This document shows positions 54,254 through 63,477 of a DNA stretch of 64,000 bases, one piece after another (position 1 is the stretch's first letter; every line of letters begins with the position of its first letter). Source of the DNA: Bacillota bacterium (lineage in GTDB: Bacteria; Planctomycetota; UBA8108; UBA1146); NCBI GenBank assembly GCA_003973385.1, contig QNYK01000079.1, positions 1 through 64,000 on the forward strand, given 5' to 3'. The notes under the pieces were generated by a model. That model saw only the letters and a list, made by a program, of their open reading frames with translations, was not told the origin of the DNA and made no database searches. Made by a program: the position numbers and the translations under genes.

Positions 54254-54658
54254 ATGCCGATGGGCGTGAAACGAATTGATCCGGATCGTGCCAATGAACT
54301 GCTGAACTCGGACCAGGATTATGTCTACATCGATGTCAGGATGCCCGAGGAGTTCTCCCAGGGACACGTCCCCAATGCTCGTAACATCCCCGTGATGATC
54401 CGTGGAGACGGAGGAGTGGGCATCCGCATGAATCCGGAATTCGTCGACTCCGTCTGTGCGGAGGTCCAGTCGGACTGCCGAATCATCCTGGGTTGTCAGA
54501 AGGGCGGAAGATCTCAGAAAGCTGCAGATCTTCTCACTGCAGTGGGTTTCACGAACCTGCATGACATGAGGGGTGGATTCATCGGTGAGACAGATGTGCT
54601 GGGTAATGTCACATTCCCTGGCTGGTCTTCACGGGGACTTCCCACCACTCGTCGCTAG
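54254..54658 (+). CDS. Single-domain rhodanese-like sulfurtransferase
   Basis: A 134-residue protein. The start at 54254 was chosen because GGAGAGG lies just upstream and the rhodanese domain starts at once (IDPDRANELL). The active-site loop is ILGCQKGGRSQKAA with catalytic Cys81 and the C-x-x-G-x-R arrangement; YIDVRMPEEF is the conserved DVR segment. It moves sulfane sulfur, with partner unknown. The frame is open upstream, but that part has no family similarity. Confidence 0.88.
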   Translation: MPMGVKRIDPDRANELLNSDQDYVYIDVRMPEEFSQGHVPNARNIPVMIRGDGGVGIRMNPEFVDSVCAEVQSDCRIILGCQKGGRSQKAADLLTAVGFTNLHDMRGGFIGETDVLGNVTFPGWSSRGLPTTRR

Positions 54659-54798
54659 GGCTACCAACATTCCTCTTGCAGGCCAAGTCTGAAGTCATCT
54701 CAGGGGAGAAGTGGTGTTCATTTTGTGTTTCCTCCGCTAGTATCTTGAACAGTCGCCCCTCCACCTTTCGATATTTTCAAAGATGAAAGTTGGTCGCC

Positions 54799-55635
54799 AT
54801 GACTGAACCATCCAGTGCAAATCCCAATCAGCAATTGTGGGAGAAGGGTGACTTCACTGCCATTGCAGAAGCCTTCATGCGCGAGCCTGGTGCAGCCCTT
54901 GTAGACTCGCTCGGTGTGACCGCTGATATGCGAGTGCTCGACCTCGGTTGTGGCGACGGAACAACGGCCCTGCCACTGGCCCAGCACGGCGCAGATGTGC
55001 TGGGGATCGACATTGCAAGAAACCTGGTCGATGCCGGCAACGCACGTGCCCAGGCGGCAGGTCTCGAGAACCTACGCTTCGAAAATGGTGATGCGAGCGA
55101 TCTGACCGGTGTGCCTGACGATGCCTTCGACCTGACGATTTCCATCTTCGGCGCCATGTTCTGCCCTGAGCCACTCGATGTGGCCCGAGAAATGGTCCGC
55201 GTCACGAAGCCAGGCGGTCGCATCGTCATGGGCAACTGGATCCCAAACGATCCGACCTCATTCGTTTCCGATGTGCTGAAGATCAGCAGTGCATTCACTC
55301 CGCCTCCTCCCGAAGGATTCATCAGCCCGATGCTCTGGGGAGTCGAGACGAATGTCCTGGAGCGGTTTGGAAGTGCCGGCATAGAAGCGGACCGGATCTC
55401 CATCGAGAAAGACACCTTCCAGTTCACTTCCGCCAGCCGGGGCCCTGATGACTGGGTGAGCATCATGAGGGACCACTACGGGCCAACGATGAACGCCTAC
55501 GAAGCGGCAAGTGCCTCCGGCGATGAAGCCGAACTCCACCGACAACTGACAGATTTGACAACCACTCACAATCTTGCGTCCGAGAAAGCCATCCAGATCC
55601 GCGCCACCTATTTGCGGGTGACGGTGCAGGTGTAA
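54799..55635 (+). CDS. Class I SAM-dependent methyltransferase
   Basis: A 278-residue protein. SAM-binding motif I is VLDLGCGDG (46-54), followed by the acidic post-I residue in VLGIDI, NGDASDL and the KPGGRIVMGNW strand typical of UbiE/small-molecule methyltransferases. The ATG at 54799 is preferred over a TTG three codons earlier. The substrate is not readable, and no neighbour points to one. Confidence 0.9.
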   Translation: MTEPSSANPNQQLWEKGDFTAIAEAFMREPGAALVDSLGVTADMRVLDLGCGDGTTALPLAQHGADVLGIDIARNLVDAGNARAQAAGLENLRFENGDASDLTGVPDDAFDLTISIFGAMFCPEPLDVAREMVRVTKPGGRIVMGNWIPNDPTSFVSDVLKISSAFTPPPPEGFISPMLWGVETNVLERFGSAGIEADRISIEKDTFQFTSASRGPDDWVSIMRDHYGPTMNAYEAASASGDEAELHRQLTDLTTTHNLASEKAIQIRATYLRVTVQV

Positions 55636-55688
55636 CCCACCCTTCTGTCCGGGTGCTTGTGAGCGAACGAAACGACCCGGCTTCAGGT

Positions 55689-56474
55689 CTACTGCCGCTT
55701 CATGATCGGTGCAAATATCCTACGAGATATCCATCCCACGAGTCCTCTCGGCGCCAACCCCTGGAGCATCAGCAACATCCGGTTTCGAAGCCCCGGGACG
55801 ATGATGGCGCGGCCCCGAGCCAGCCCTATCAATGCTTGCCTTGCCACCTCTTTCGACGACATGCTTCCTGACCGGATGTCTCTCTCATCGATTCCTGCCG
55901 ACTGAAAGAATGCCGTGCGGGTCACCCCTGGAGCGAGTAAGGAGACACTGACTCCCATGCCTGCCAGCTCCCAGCGCAGCCCTTCGGCAAATCGATGGAC
56001 GAATCCCTTGGTCGCTGAATAGACACACATTCCAGGTCCGCCGGCCCATCCCGCGAGCGATCCGACCATCAGTATGGCTCCGTGCTGACGTCTCAGCATG
56101 CCGGGCAGGATGGCTCGGGTGAGTAATACCACTGCGTCGCAGTTGAGCCGGATCATCGAGGTGATTCGCTGCGCATCCTCCTCGCCCTCGAACACACCTC
56201 CGAGTCCCACCCCCGCATTGTTGATCAGCACATCGATCTGCACCTCTTCGAGGCGCTTCAGCAATGCATCGAGTTGATCGGGGCATGCTAGATCGACCGA
56301 TTCGGTGCGCGTCTCGCTGTGACAACCAGCAGCGACTTCCTCCAGCCGCCGGTTGTTACGGCCGATCAGGATCATCTGCTGTGGGCCGTGGGTATCGAGT
56401 TGCTCGACCAGATCTCGCCCGATGCCATCGCTGGCACCCGTCACGAGAATCGTCTTTTCCGAGAAGTAGGTCAC
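55689..56474 (-). CDS. Short-chain dehydrogenase/reductase
   Basis: A 261-residue classical SDR when started at the GTG at 56474, which has GGAAGG upstream. It has the nucleotide loop TGASDGIG (12-19), NNAGVG, the catalytic Ser in MVGSLAG and the YSATK motif. The frame is open to an ATG at 56627, but that extension is Arg/Ser-rich and lies before the Rossmann strand. The last helices resemble the C-terminus of membrane-associated SDRs (LRNRMLLMLQGLAP). The substrate is unknown. Confidence 0.87.
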   Translation of the reverse strand: MTYFSEKTILVTGASDGIGRDLVEQLDTHGPQQMILIGRNNRRLEEVAAGCHSETRTESVDLACPDQLDALLKRLEEVQIDVLINNAGVGLGGVFEGEEDAQRITSMIRLNCDAVVLLTRAILPGMLRRQHGAILMVGSLAGWAGGPGMCVYSATKGFVHRFAEGLRWELAGMGVSVSLLAPGVTRTAFFQSAGIDERDIRSGSMSSKEVARQALIGLARGRAIIVPGLRNRMLLMLQGLAPRGLVGWISRRIFAPIMKRQ

Positions 56475-56647
56475 AGATTCAATTCCCTTCCTCCGAGGCA
56501 GTGATCGCCTCGATGAGCACTTCCTGGCAGATGCGAGTCGCTGCTGCTGAACCCCTCTCATCGAGGCAGTCTTGACAAAAAAGTGCCCCTGCGAGATTCT
56601 GAGTGTACGCCGATGGGAGAGACGCACGGACCACTTTGATTTCCATC

Positions 56648-57325
56648 ATGATCCCATGGGAGTCCGTGATCGCAATGTTCACGGCTCTCCCTGGACTATT
56701 ACTGGCTGAACTTGCCAGCGCCTCCTCTTTTCGGGATGCGTGGGCGCAATCGAACTGGATCGACATGGTGGTGGTGCTCGGTCTGTTATCGGGCGTATTC
56801 ACCGGTGTCGGTGTCGGCTTTTATCGATCCACCGCACTCCTACTCGGATCCACCATCGGCCTGCTGCTGGCGGGTCAGTTCTCCGTTGCCCTGTCGATGA
56901 CCCCACTCTTCTCATCGATCCGGGCAGACATGGGTCCGCTGGCGAGTCAGGTGCTGGCAGGCCTCGCCATCTTCTGCAGTTGTGCCGGAGTCGCCTTCTT
57001 GACCACCATGATTCTGCGCTCCTTTTTCGACCAGACGCTTCGCATCTGCGACAACGTACTGGGCGGACTGATGGGCATCTCACTCGCTGGCATCCTGCTG
57101 GGGGTTGGCTTCCTCGGCGTCTTTCAGTGGCCCGATAGCCGCCTCCATCAACCGATCCTGAGTTCCCTCAGCGGTCCCTCCATCACGGAATGTACTCGAC
57201 AACTGGGACGCTTCTTCCCCAGTCAGTTCAGGGAACGATTCGACATGGCACTGAAACGACCGACACTGGGAGATGGAGTGCTGGCGATATCGGGCGATCC
57301 TCCCCGATCTGACCCCCGCGACTGA
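56648..57325 (+). CDS. CvpA-family membrane protein
   Basis: A 225-residue protein from the ATG at 56648. It has four predicted transmembrane helices. The phrase DMVVVLGLLSGVFTGVGVGFYRS is the N-terminal CvpA signature (D..V...L...G...G..RG..), followed by GGLMGISLAGILLGVG, typical of the family's last helices. CvpA proteins are inner-membrane proteins connected with envelope stress and colicin V production. An earlier in-frame start exists at 56603. Confidence 0.78.
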   Translation: MIPWESVIAMFTALPGLLLAELASASSFRDAWAQSNWIDMVVVLGLLSGVFTGVGVGFYRSTALLLGSTIGLLLAGQFSVALSMTPLFSSIRADMGPLASQVLAGLAIFCSCAGVAFLTTMILRSFFDQTLRICDNVLGGLMGISLAGILLGVGFLGVFQWPDSRLHQPILSSLSGPSITECTRQLGRFFPSQFRERFDMALKRPTLGDGVLAISGDPPRSDPRD

Positions 57326-57407
57326 CCGCTGCCATGATTCCCCCTGGGCCACGAGCGTGTACCCTGGGTAGCAACTGTTTCGAGGATCCCCCCTACGAAA
57401 GGTGCAG

Positions 57408-59249
57408 ATGGTGCTGCAATTCTCAAGAGTGCTGCTGATTCTGTGCTGCTGGTTGCCCCTCTCTCATCACACGGTTCAAGGTGCTCAGGCGGGGCAAGAG
57501 GCCACTCCCGCCGATGCAGAGAAGGTCACGCTCACGGCTCTCGATCAGATCTACCAGCATTACTGGGAGGGGCTGCTCGCCGACAATCCGCTGATGGCCT
57601 CACGTCATGGCGTCGAAGAAGCGGATTTCCTGTTGCCTCGAGGCGGCCCAGCGCAGATCCAGCATGACCTCGATTTCAATTACATGATTCTACAGAACAT
57701 CCGCGCCCTCGACCTGACGACCATCTCCGTGGCTGCAAGGCAGCAGGCTCAGATGTTGACCCGGATGCTGGATACCCACATCGAGGGAATCCGCATCGGA
57801 CTGCAATACACACCCATCAATCAACGAAGAGGTCCGCAGGTCTGGCTTCCGATGCTGGCGAGTCAGATGACCTTTGACGATGTCAGAGACCACCAGGCGT
57901 ACCTTTCACGGCTAGGACAGGTTCCCCGGGTGCTCGAAGAAACCGAGCAGATGTTGCGCAAGGGGACCGAACTCGGATTTGTACCGCCACAGGTGACACT
58001 CGAGGGAGTGCTCGAGCAGCTCTCATCTCAGATCGAACCAGAGGTGGAAGCGACCCTCTTCTTCGATCCGTTTCGCTCGATGCCAACCGGCATGGCACAA
58101 GAAGATCGCGTCGCTTTGCGAAAACGCGCCATCGAGGTGATCCGCGAACAGGTTCAGCCCGCCTTCAAGAAGTTCAGGGAATATCTCGAAACGGAGTACA
58201 TTCCCGTCGCCAGGAGTACCTTCGCCTGCCTCTACTTCCCGACCGGCAATGATTACTACGGACACTGTATTCGTCGTCACACCACGACCCATCTCAGTGC
58301 CCAGCAGATCCACAAGAAGGGCCAGCTCGAGGTCGCCAGGATCAGGGCCGCAATGGAACTGATCATCACTGAAGTCGACTTCGAGGGTGACTTCGCTGCC
58401 TTCGTTCAACATCTGCGCACCGATCCGAGCTTTTATCACGATGATCCAGCGGATCTGCTGCGTGGATATCGGGACATCTGCAAGCGTGCCGATGCGATGC
58501 TGCCACGACTGTTCGGAAAATTACCCAGGGCTCCCTATGGAGTGCGTCCGATCCCTGACTTTGAAGCCCCCCGCTCCACCACTGCCTACTACCGGTCCCC
58601 TCCACCCGACGGAAGCCAGCCCGGCTGGTTCTATGCCAACACCTTCGACCTCCGGAGTCGTCCCATCTACGAGATGGAAGCGCTGGCGCTGCATGAGGCT
58701 GTTCCCGGGCACCACCTTCAGCTGGCGCTGCAGAACGAACTGGAGGGTCTGCCCAGCTGGAGAACCACGACCCACTTCACGGCATACATCGAAGGCTGGG
58801 GGCTCTACTCCGAATCTCTCGGCGAGGCGATGGGCTTCTACCAGGATCCCTACTCTCGATTCGGCCAGCTCTCTTACGAGATGTGGCGAGCGCTGCGGCT
58901 GATCGTCGATACCGGAATCCATGAACTGGGTTGGTCTCGCAAACAGGCGATCGATGTGATGCTGGAAAACTCAGCGTTGACTCGCAAGAACGTCGAGGCC
59001 GAGGTGGATCGCTACATCTCCTGGCCGGGACAGGCTCTCGCCTACAAGATCGGAGAAATGGAGATCCAGGATCTGGTACGGGGTGCGCGCACCCGACTGG
59101 GCAGCCAGTTCAATATCCGCGAGTTTCACGATCACCTGCTGGCAGAAGGCTCGATGCCCCTCGATATCCTGCGGGATCGGATGGAACGCTGGATCGTGGC
59201 TCAACTCGAGAGCCAGAATCGATCGGACGCTGCTGTATCGGAGGAATGA
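57408..59249 (+). CDS. Secreted DUF885-family metallopeptidase
   Basis: A 613-residue protein with a signal peptide (RVLLILCCWLPLSHHTVQG). The zinc-binding signature of the DUF885 family is LHEAVPGHH (His429, Glu430, His435-His436), followed by YIEGWGLYSE, another family block. The C-terminal AYKIGEMEIQDL is also conserved. Members are thought to be extracellular or periplasmic peptidases. The ATG at 57408 has AAAGG upstream; a GTG at 57402 is the alternative. It is convergent with the SDR gene at 59265. Confidence 0.88.
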   Translation: MVLQFSRVLLILCCWLPLSHHTVQGAQAGQEATPADAEKVTLTALDQIYQHYWEGLLADNPLMASRHGVEEADFLLPRGGPAQIQHDLDFNYMILQNIRALDLTTISVAARQQAQMLTRMLDTHIEGIRIGLQYTPINQRRGPQVWLPMLASQMTFDDVRDHQAYLSRLGQVPRVLEETEQMLRKGTELGFVPPQVTLEGVLEQLSSQIEPEVEATLFFDPFRSMPTGMAQEDRVALRKRAIEVIREQVQPAFKKFREYLETEYIPVARSTFACLYFPTGNDYYGHCIRRHTTTHLSAQQIHKKGQLEVARIRAAMELIITEVDFEGDFAAFVQHLRTDPSFYHDDPADLLRGYRDICKRADAMLPRLFGKLPRAPYGVRPIPDFEAPRSTTAYYRSPPPDGSQPGWFYANTFDLRSRPIYEMEALALHEAVPGHHLQLALQNELEGLPSWRTTTHFTAYIEGWGLYSESLGEAMGFYQDPYSRFGQLSYEMWRALRLIVDTGIHELGWSRKQAIDVMLENSALTRKNVEAEVDRYISWPGQALAYKIGEMEIQDLVRGARTRLGSQFNIREFHDHLLAEGSMPLDILRDRMERWIVAQLESQNRSDAAVSEE

Positions 59250-59264
59250 TCCACCCGATGCAGA

Positions 59265-59939
59265 TCATCTCGAGAAGGTGAGGCTCTGACCATTGTCTGC
59301 CGACGACAGCGACAGCAGGAAGTCGACTGCTGGTTTTGCCCAGAGATCCGGGTCGATCGCCTGGCTCGCCTCACTGGCTCCAAACGCCACCGCCAGCATC
59401 CGGGTATCGACCACACCCGGAGACAGCGACACCGCGCACAGTCCTGCCGGGAGGTCCTGGGAGATGGCGCCGATCAACCCCTCGACGGCGTACTTCGAGG
59501 CACAGTAGGGAGCGACACCTGCAGACGTGGATCGTCCCCAACCTGACGAGAGCGCCACGAAAGTGCCTCGCCCCTGCTCGATCATCCCAGGCAGAAAAGC
59601 TCTCGCCGTATTCGCCACTCCCTTCACATTGACATCGATGACGGCGTCAAACTCCGCTGCGCCGACCTCCCAGAACGCACCGGGCTCGTTGATCACCCCA
59701 GCATTGGCGATGATCAGATCAGGGTTCATCCCGACAGCCAACAGATCCCTCGACCAGCGAGCGACCTGACCATCATCGGAGACATCGACGCCACGAAATC
59801 GAGGATCTGTGCCGAGTTGGCTCATCGATTCCTCGCTACGAGAACAGCCGCCGACGTCATATCCACGCTGGTTGAATTCAGTGACGAGGGCGGCTCCGAT
59901 ACCGCGGCTACACCCGGTCACGATGACGCTTCGGGACAT
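59265..59939 (-). CDS. Short-chain dehydrogenase/reductase
   Basis: A 224-residue classical SDR starting at the ATG at 59939, 8 bp after the miaE stop. It has TGCSRGIG (8-15), ANAGVI, the Ser in ALSSGWG and YCASK. The protein is short for the family and ends soon after the substrate-binding loop (SPGVVDTRML). It likely shares a transcript with miaE; no direct link to tRNA modification is evident. Confidence 0.87.
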   Translation of the reverse strand: MSRSVIVTGCSRGIGAALVTEFNQRGYDVGGCSRSEESMSQLGTDPRFRGVDVSDDGQVARWSRDLLAVGMNPDLIIANAGVINEPGAFWEVGAAEFDAVIDVNVKGVANTARAFLPGMIEQGRGTFVALSSGWGRSTSAGVAPYCASKYAVEGLIGAISQDLPAGLCAVSLSPGVVDTRMLAVAFGASEASQAIDPDLWAKPAVDFLLSLSSADNGQSLTFSR

Positions 59940-59947
59940 CTTCTCTC

Positions 59948-60556
59948 CTAGTGCATCCTGGCTTCGATCGGATGCTGCGCGATCAGGTCCGCTTCCAGGT
60001 GGGCGACCTCTTCGATTCTGCGACGGACCTGATCGGGAGCACACACCTCCATCGCAAGGTCGCGAAAGGTCTCCCAGTGGCGACTCTCGGCCTCGGCGAG
60101 CCTCTGATAGAACCGTGCCAGATCTCGCTCATCGCTGTCGTCGCCATCGAGCGCTGCTGCCAGTACTCGGAAGCGCTCACAACTGCGCGCCTCGACGAAG
60201 GCGTTCAGAATCAGATGATCACCCACATCTCCCAACCCCTGCCCCTTGGCGCAGACAACCGTTCTGAGGCGTCGCACATATTCGTCGGGCTTCGGCGCGC
60301 CGAGCGCGACTCCTCGCTCGCGCAGCAGATCCGTGACCTGCCTGAAATGAAGCAACTCTTCCTGGGCGAGCGCAATCATCGGCCGGCTCAGGAAGTCGTG
60401 ATCGGGGAAGCGAGCGATCATGCCGAGTCCGGCGCTGGCCGCCTTGAACTCGCACCATGCATGATCCCTCAACACTTCATCGAGTTGCTCGAGAGCCAGC
60501 GATGCCCACTCCTGGGGGGTCTCGCAAACCAGCGGCAGCCCGTTGAGAAATGACAT
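59948..60556 (-). CDS. miaE: tRNA-(ms2io6A37) hydroxylase MiaE
   Basis: A 202-residue protein with the diiron-carboxylate layout of MiaE: HAWCEFKAAS, EELLHFRQV, EARSCERF and EAESRHWETF supply the Glu and His ligands. MiaE hydroxylates the isopentenyl group of ms2i6A37 in tRNA using O2, so the host is at least aerotolerant. The length and all four ligand blocks fit. It is downstream of the molybdoenzyme gene with 69 bp between. Confidence 0.92.
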   Translation of the reverse strand: MSFLNGLPLVCETPQEWASLALEQLDEVLRDHAWCEFKAASAGLGMIARFPDHDFLSRPMIALAQEELLHFRQVTDLLRERGVALGAPKPDEYVRRLRTVVCAKGQGLGDVGDHLILNAFVEARSCERFRVLAAALDGDDSDERDLARFYQRLAEAESRHWETFRDLAMEVCAPDQVRRRIEEVAHLEADLIAQHPIEARMH

Positions 60557-60625
60557 CTTCTCGCTCCCCTTCGTCCGTGGCTCTCCATCTCAACGGTCTC
60601 CTGGCCAGAAGCCACCCGGTCGATC

Positions 60626-63469
60626 CTACTGACTCTGCTCGAAGTAATAGGCCTCTGGATCACGCGCCAGCGGCCTCGGCAATTCAGGCGGTCTGCGCAA
60701 TCCGCCGTGCTGTTCGGGGCTTGCGGGACGGGCCAGGGCCAGCCACCGACGATGCACCTCTCGCGACTTGGCTGTATCTACCACCACATCTGCATACTGA
60801 TCGGTGGCATCTGCACGGGCGAGTCTGACCTTCTGGTGCCAGCAGTGCATCCCCGAGACCGGATCGGTCTGAACCCCGAATGCCATGTTCTGATGGACTC
60901 CGGATTCTTGCCACCAGGTCCGCTCGCTATCCGGGTCTTCGCTGACGTAGGATTCTGCGCCGAGCACCTGGCGCATCCGGATACGACCATCGGGAAGGTC
61001 CTCGAAGCGCACCGTTGCGCAGCTCCACCGCATTTTCGACGCACTTTCTGGCTTCCAGCGCCCCATGTGATGAGAGCAGGCCAGCACTCCCGGCCGGAGT
61101 CCGTCGGTGACCCGAGCCCGATTGACAAAATGACCGATCTCGGTCTCGATCCTCACCAGCGATCCATCTTCGATGCCGTGATGATCCGCATCATCCGGGT
61201 GAATCCAGACGGGATTTGCGTGTGATATCTCCGTCAGGTGCTTCGAGTTGGCGGATCTGGAGTGAATCATCGTCGGCAGTCGAAAGGTCGGTACCAGTAC
61301 GAAGGTGCCACTGTCAGGATCGAGATGGTCGGGTCCAACATGACTCATCGGTGCTGCAGGGAGGGCCATATCGGCGAATCCCCACTCCTTCAACAGATTC
61401 GAGAACACCTCGACCCTTCGGCTTCGGGTCGGAAAGCCCTCGCGGATCGCACCATCGACGGCCACCCCGACCACCTTGCCATCGATGGTGGCAACGGAGG
61501 TGATGGGATCCACCACCACGCTGGATCCCTCGGCAACCTCGACCCGTTTCTCGTGGAGACGCAGGGTTCCTTGTGGCAGTTCAAACGCACCCACCCGGGA
61601 CATGTATTCGAAGGGATCCATCCCCATCTCGGCGGCCTTCTCGGGTAATCCCGGGATGTCGTTCTCGAACATGTACCTGTACTGCTCCTCGACCGTGATC
61701 TTTTCGCCAGTCCTGTAGGGAGACTCGAAGTGCTTGCGGATCCCCAGAGCTCCATCCGGGTCGATTCGCCACGACAACTCGATCCAGAACTCATCTTCTT
61801 CCCAGACCTCACCCGGATTGAATTCTCGGGTGTCCTCGCATGTTTTTCCTTGCAGCCTGGCGAGGGTCCTCAGAACAGGCTGCCGGAAAGAGATCCAGCG
61901 GCTATTGTGCGTCTCCTGACTCTGGACATCGTGCCGCTCCGTGGAGTGGCCCATCGGCAGTACTAGATCGGCAAACAGGGCAGTCTCGTTCCAGGTCGGG
62001 GTCATCGCGATGTGAAGACCGACCTTGTCCTCATCTCTGAGCATTCGCATCCACGACATCCCATCCGGGAAGGTCCAGACCGGATTGAAAACGCGAGTGA
62101 AATACACTCCGATCTTGCCGACACCATCCTCGACCAGGTGCGGAAGCAGATGGCTCATCTCGTAGAACGATGTCGGATACTGTCTCGGCCAGATCAACTC
62201 GTTCCATCTCTTGCCGTGCTCCGGGTTCGAGAAGAAGGCAGGCTTCAACTTGTTCCATCCGGCTGGCGATGTGCCCCCCTCCTGCCCCAGAGCTCCCGTG
62301 AAGGCGGTCAACAGTGCCAGTGAGCGAGCGATCTGCCACCCCCCGAGGTTACCGCTGGCCGCACTCCTCCAGATGTGGCAAGCCATCCTCGGTCCCGCTC
62401 GTTCGATCTCGTCAGCGAGAGTTTGAATGCTCCCTGCCTCGATATCTGAAAGTTCTTCCGCCATCTCCGGGGTCCACTCTTCGAGGTGCTCGGCAAATCT
62501 CTCGAGAAATCGAGTCAGCGTCGGAGAGTCAGAAGGATGCAACTCCTGCATGTAGCCGCGCCAGTCGATCCAGTTCTCGACAAATTCGAGATCGATCTTA
62601 CGCTCGACGATCAGCAGCCGCAGTACCGCAAGCAGTACAGCCCCTTCTGTTCCGGGGCGCGTGGCAAGCCAGAGATCTGCCTTGGCTGCGGTGTTCGAGA
62701 GGCGTGGATCGAGCACGACGATCCTGGCACCTCTCTGCTTCGCCTCGATGATTCTCTGAGCGTGTGGATTGAAATAGTGCCCCGACTCGAGATGGGCACT
62801 GATCAGCAGGATCAACTGGGCATTCTCATGGTCGGGAGCCGGTCGATCGTAGCCCCACGTCAACTGGTAGCCACATCGAGCCGATGCGGAGCAAACCGTG
62901 GTATGACTGTTGTGCCCGTCGACTCCCCACGCTTGCAGCACCCGCTCCATCGACCCTTCATGTCCTGGGCGACCGACGTGATACATCACCTCGTCATGTC
63001 GCTCTTGCTGTAGCAAGCCTCGTATCTTCTCGGCGATGGTGTCGAGAGCCTCATCCCAGGAGATCGGTTCAAATCCACCCTCGCCACGGGCCCCCTTTCT
63101 GACCATCGGTTGAAGGATTCGGTCCGGATCGTTGATCTGATTGAGAGTCGCCGGCCCCTTGGCACAGTTTCGGCCGCGACTTCCCGGATGCAGCGGATTG
63201 CCCTCGATTCGGACAATCTTTTCCTCATCGACATCGATGGTGGCGAGCAGTCCACAGCCCGCCTCGCAGTTGAAACAGGTGGTCGGGATCATCGCCATGC
63301 GACGCGCACGTCGTGAGGCATCCAGTTCCTCCACCTCGAGCCAACGATCGAAGGGCGGGTAATCCTGGAGATCTTCGCCGTAGCGAGATGGCGGAAGCGA
63401 CTTCTTCTGCCTCGGCACCAGCCCCATCTCGACGGCGACCTTCTCGATCCAGTTCTGCTTTGAACTCAT
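60626..63469 (-). CDS. Molybdopterin oxidoreductase catalytic subunit (DMSO reductase superfamily)
   Basis: A 947-residue protein from the ATG at 63469, which has GAGGAG upstream and follows the membrane-subunit stop by 8 bp. A 4Fe-4S site is formed by Cys65, Cys68, Cys72 and Cys102 (CFNCEAGCG and GRNCAKGP). A Mo-ligand candidate is Cys193 in TVCSASARCG. Other family blocks are LVLPMGHSTERHD and the C-terminal cap HANPVWIHPDDADHHGI. No Tat signal is present, so it should face the cytoplasm or rely on a partner. The gene upstream is NrfD-like, so the pair forms part of a CISM-type quinone-linked complex. The substrate cannot be read; formate, sulfur compounds and other oxyanions are all possible. 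Confidence 0.9.
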   Translation of the reverse strand: MSSKQNWIEKVAVEMGLVPRQKKSLPPSRYGEDLQDYPPFDRWLEVEELDASRRARRMAMIPTTCFNCEAGCGLLATIDVDEEKIVRIEGNPLHPGSRGRNCAKGPATLNQINDPDRILQPMVRKGARGEGGFEPISWDEALDTIAEKIRGLLQQERHDEVMYHVGRPGHEGSMERVLQAWGVDGHNSHTTVCSASARCGYQLTWGYDRPAPDHENAQLILLISAHLESGHYFNPHAQRIIEAKQRGARIVVLDPRLSNTAAKADLWLATRPGTEGAVLLAVLRLLIVERKIDLEFVENWIDWRGYMQELHPSDSPTLTRFLERFAEHLEEWTPEMAEELSDIEAGSIQTLADEIERAGPRMACHIWRSAASGNLGGWQIARSLALLTAFTGALGQEGGTSPAGWNKLKPAFFSNPEHGKRWNELIWPRQYPTSFYEMSHLLPHLVEDGVGKIGVYFTRVFNPVWTFPDGMSWMRMLRDEDKVGLHIAMTPTWNETALFADLVLPMGHSTERHDVQSQETHNSRWISFRQPVLRTLARLQGKTCEDTREFNPGEVWEEDEFWIELSWRIDPDGALGIRKHFESPYRTGEKITVEEQYRYMFENDIPGLPEKAAEMGMDPFEYMSRVGAFELPQGTLRLHEKRVEVAEGSSVVVDPITSVATIDGKVVGVAVDGAIREGFPTRSRRVEVFSNLLKEWGFADMALPAAPMSHVGPDHLDPDSGTFVLVPTFRLPTMIHSRSANSKHLTEISHANPVWIHPDDADHHGIEDGSLVRIETEIGHFVNRARVTDGLRPGVLACSHHMGRWKPESASKMRWSCATVRFEDLPDGRIRMRQVLGAESYVSEDPDSERTWWQESGVHQNMAFGVQTDPVSGMHCWHQKVRLARADATDQYADVVVDTAKSREVHRRWLALARPASPEQHGGLRRPPELPRPLARDPEAYYFEQSQ

Positions 63470-63477
63470 ATCGCTCC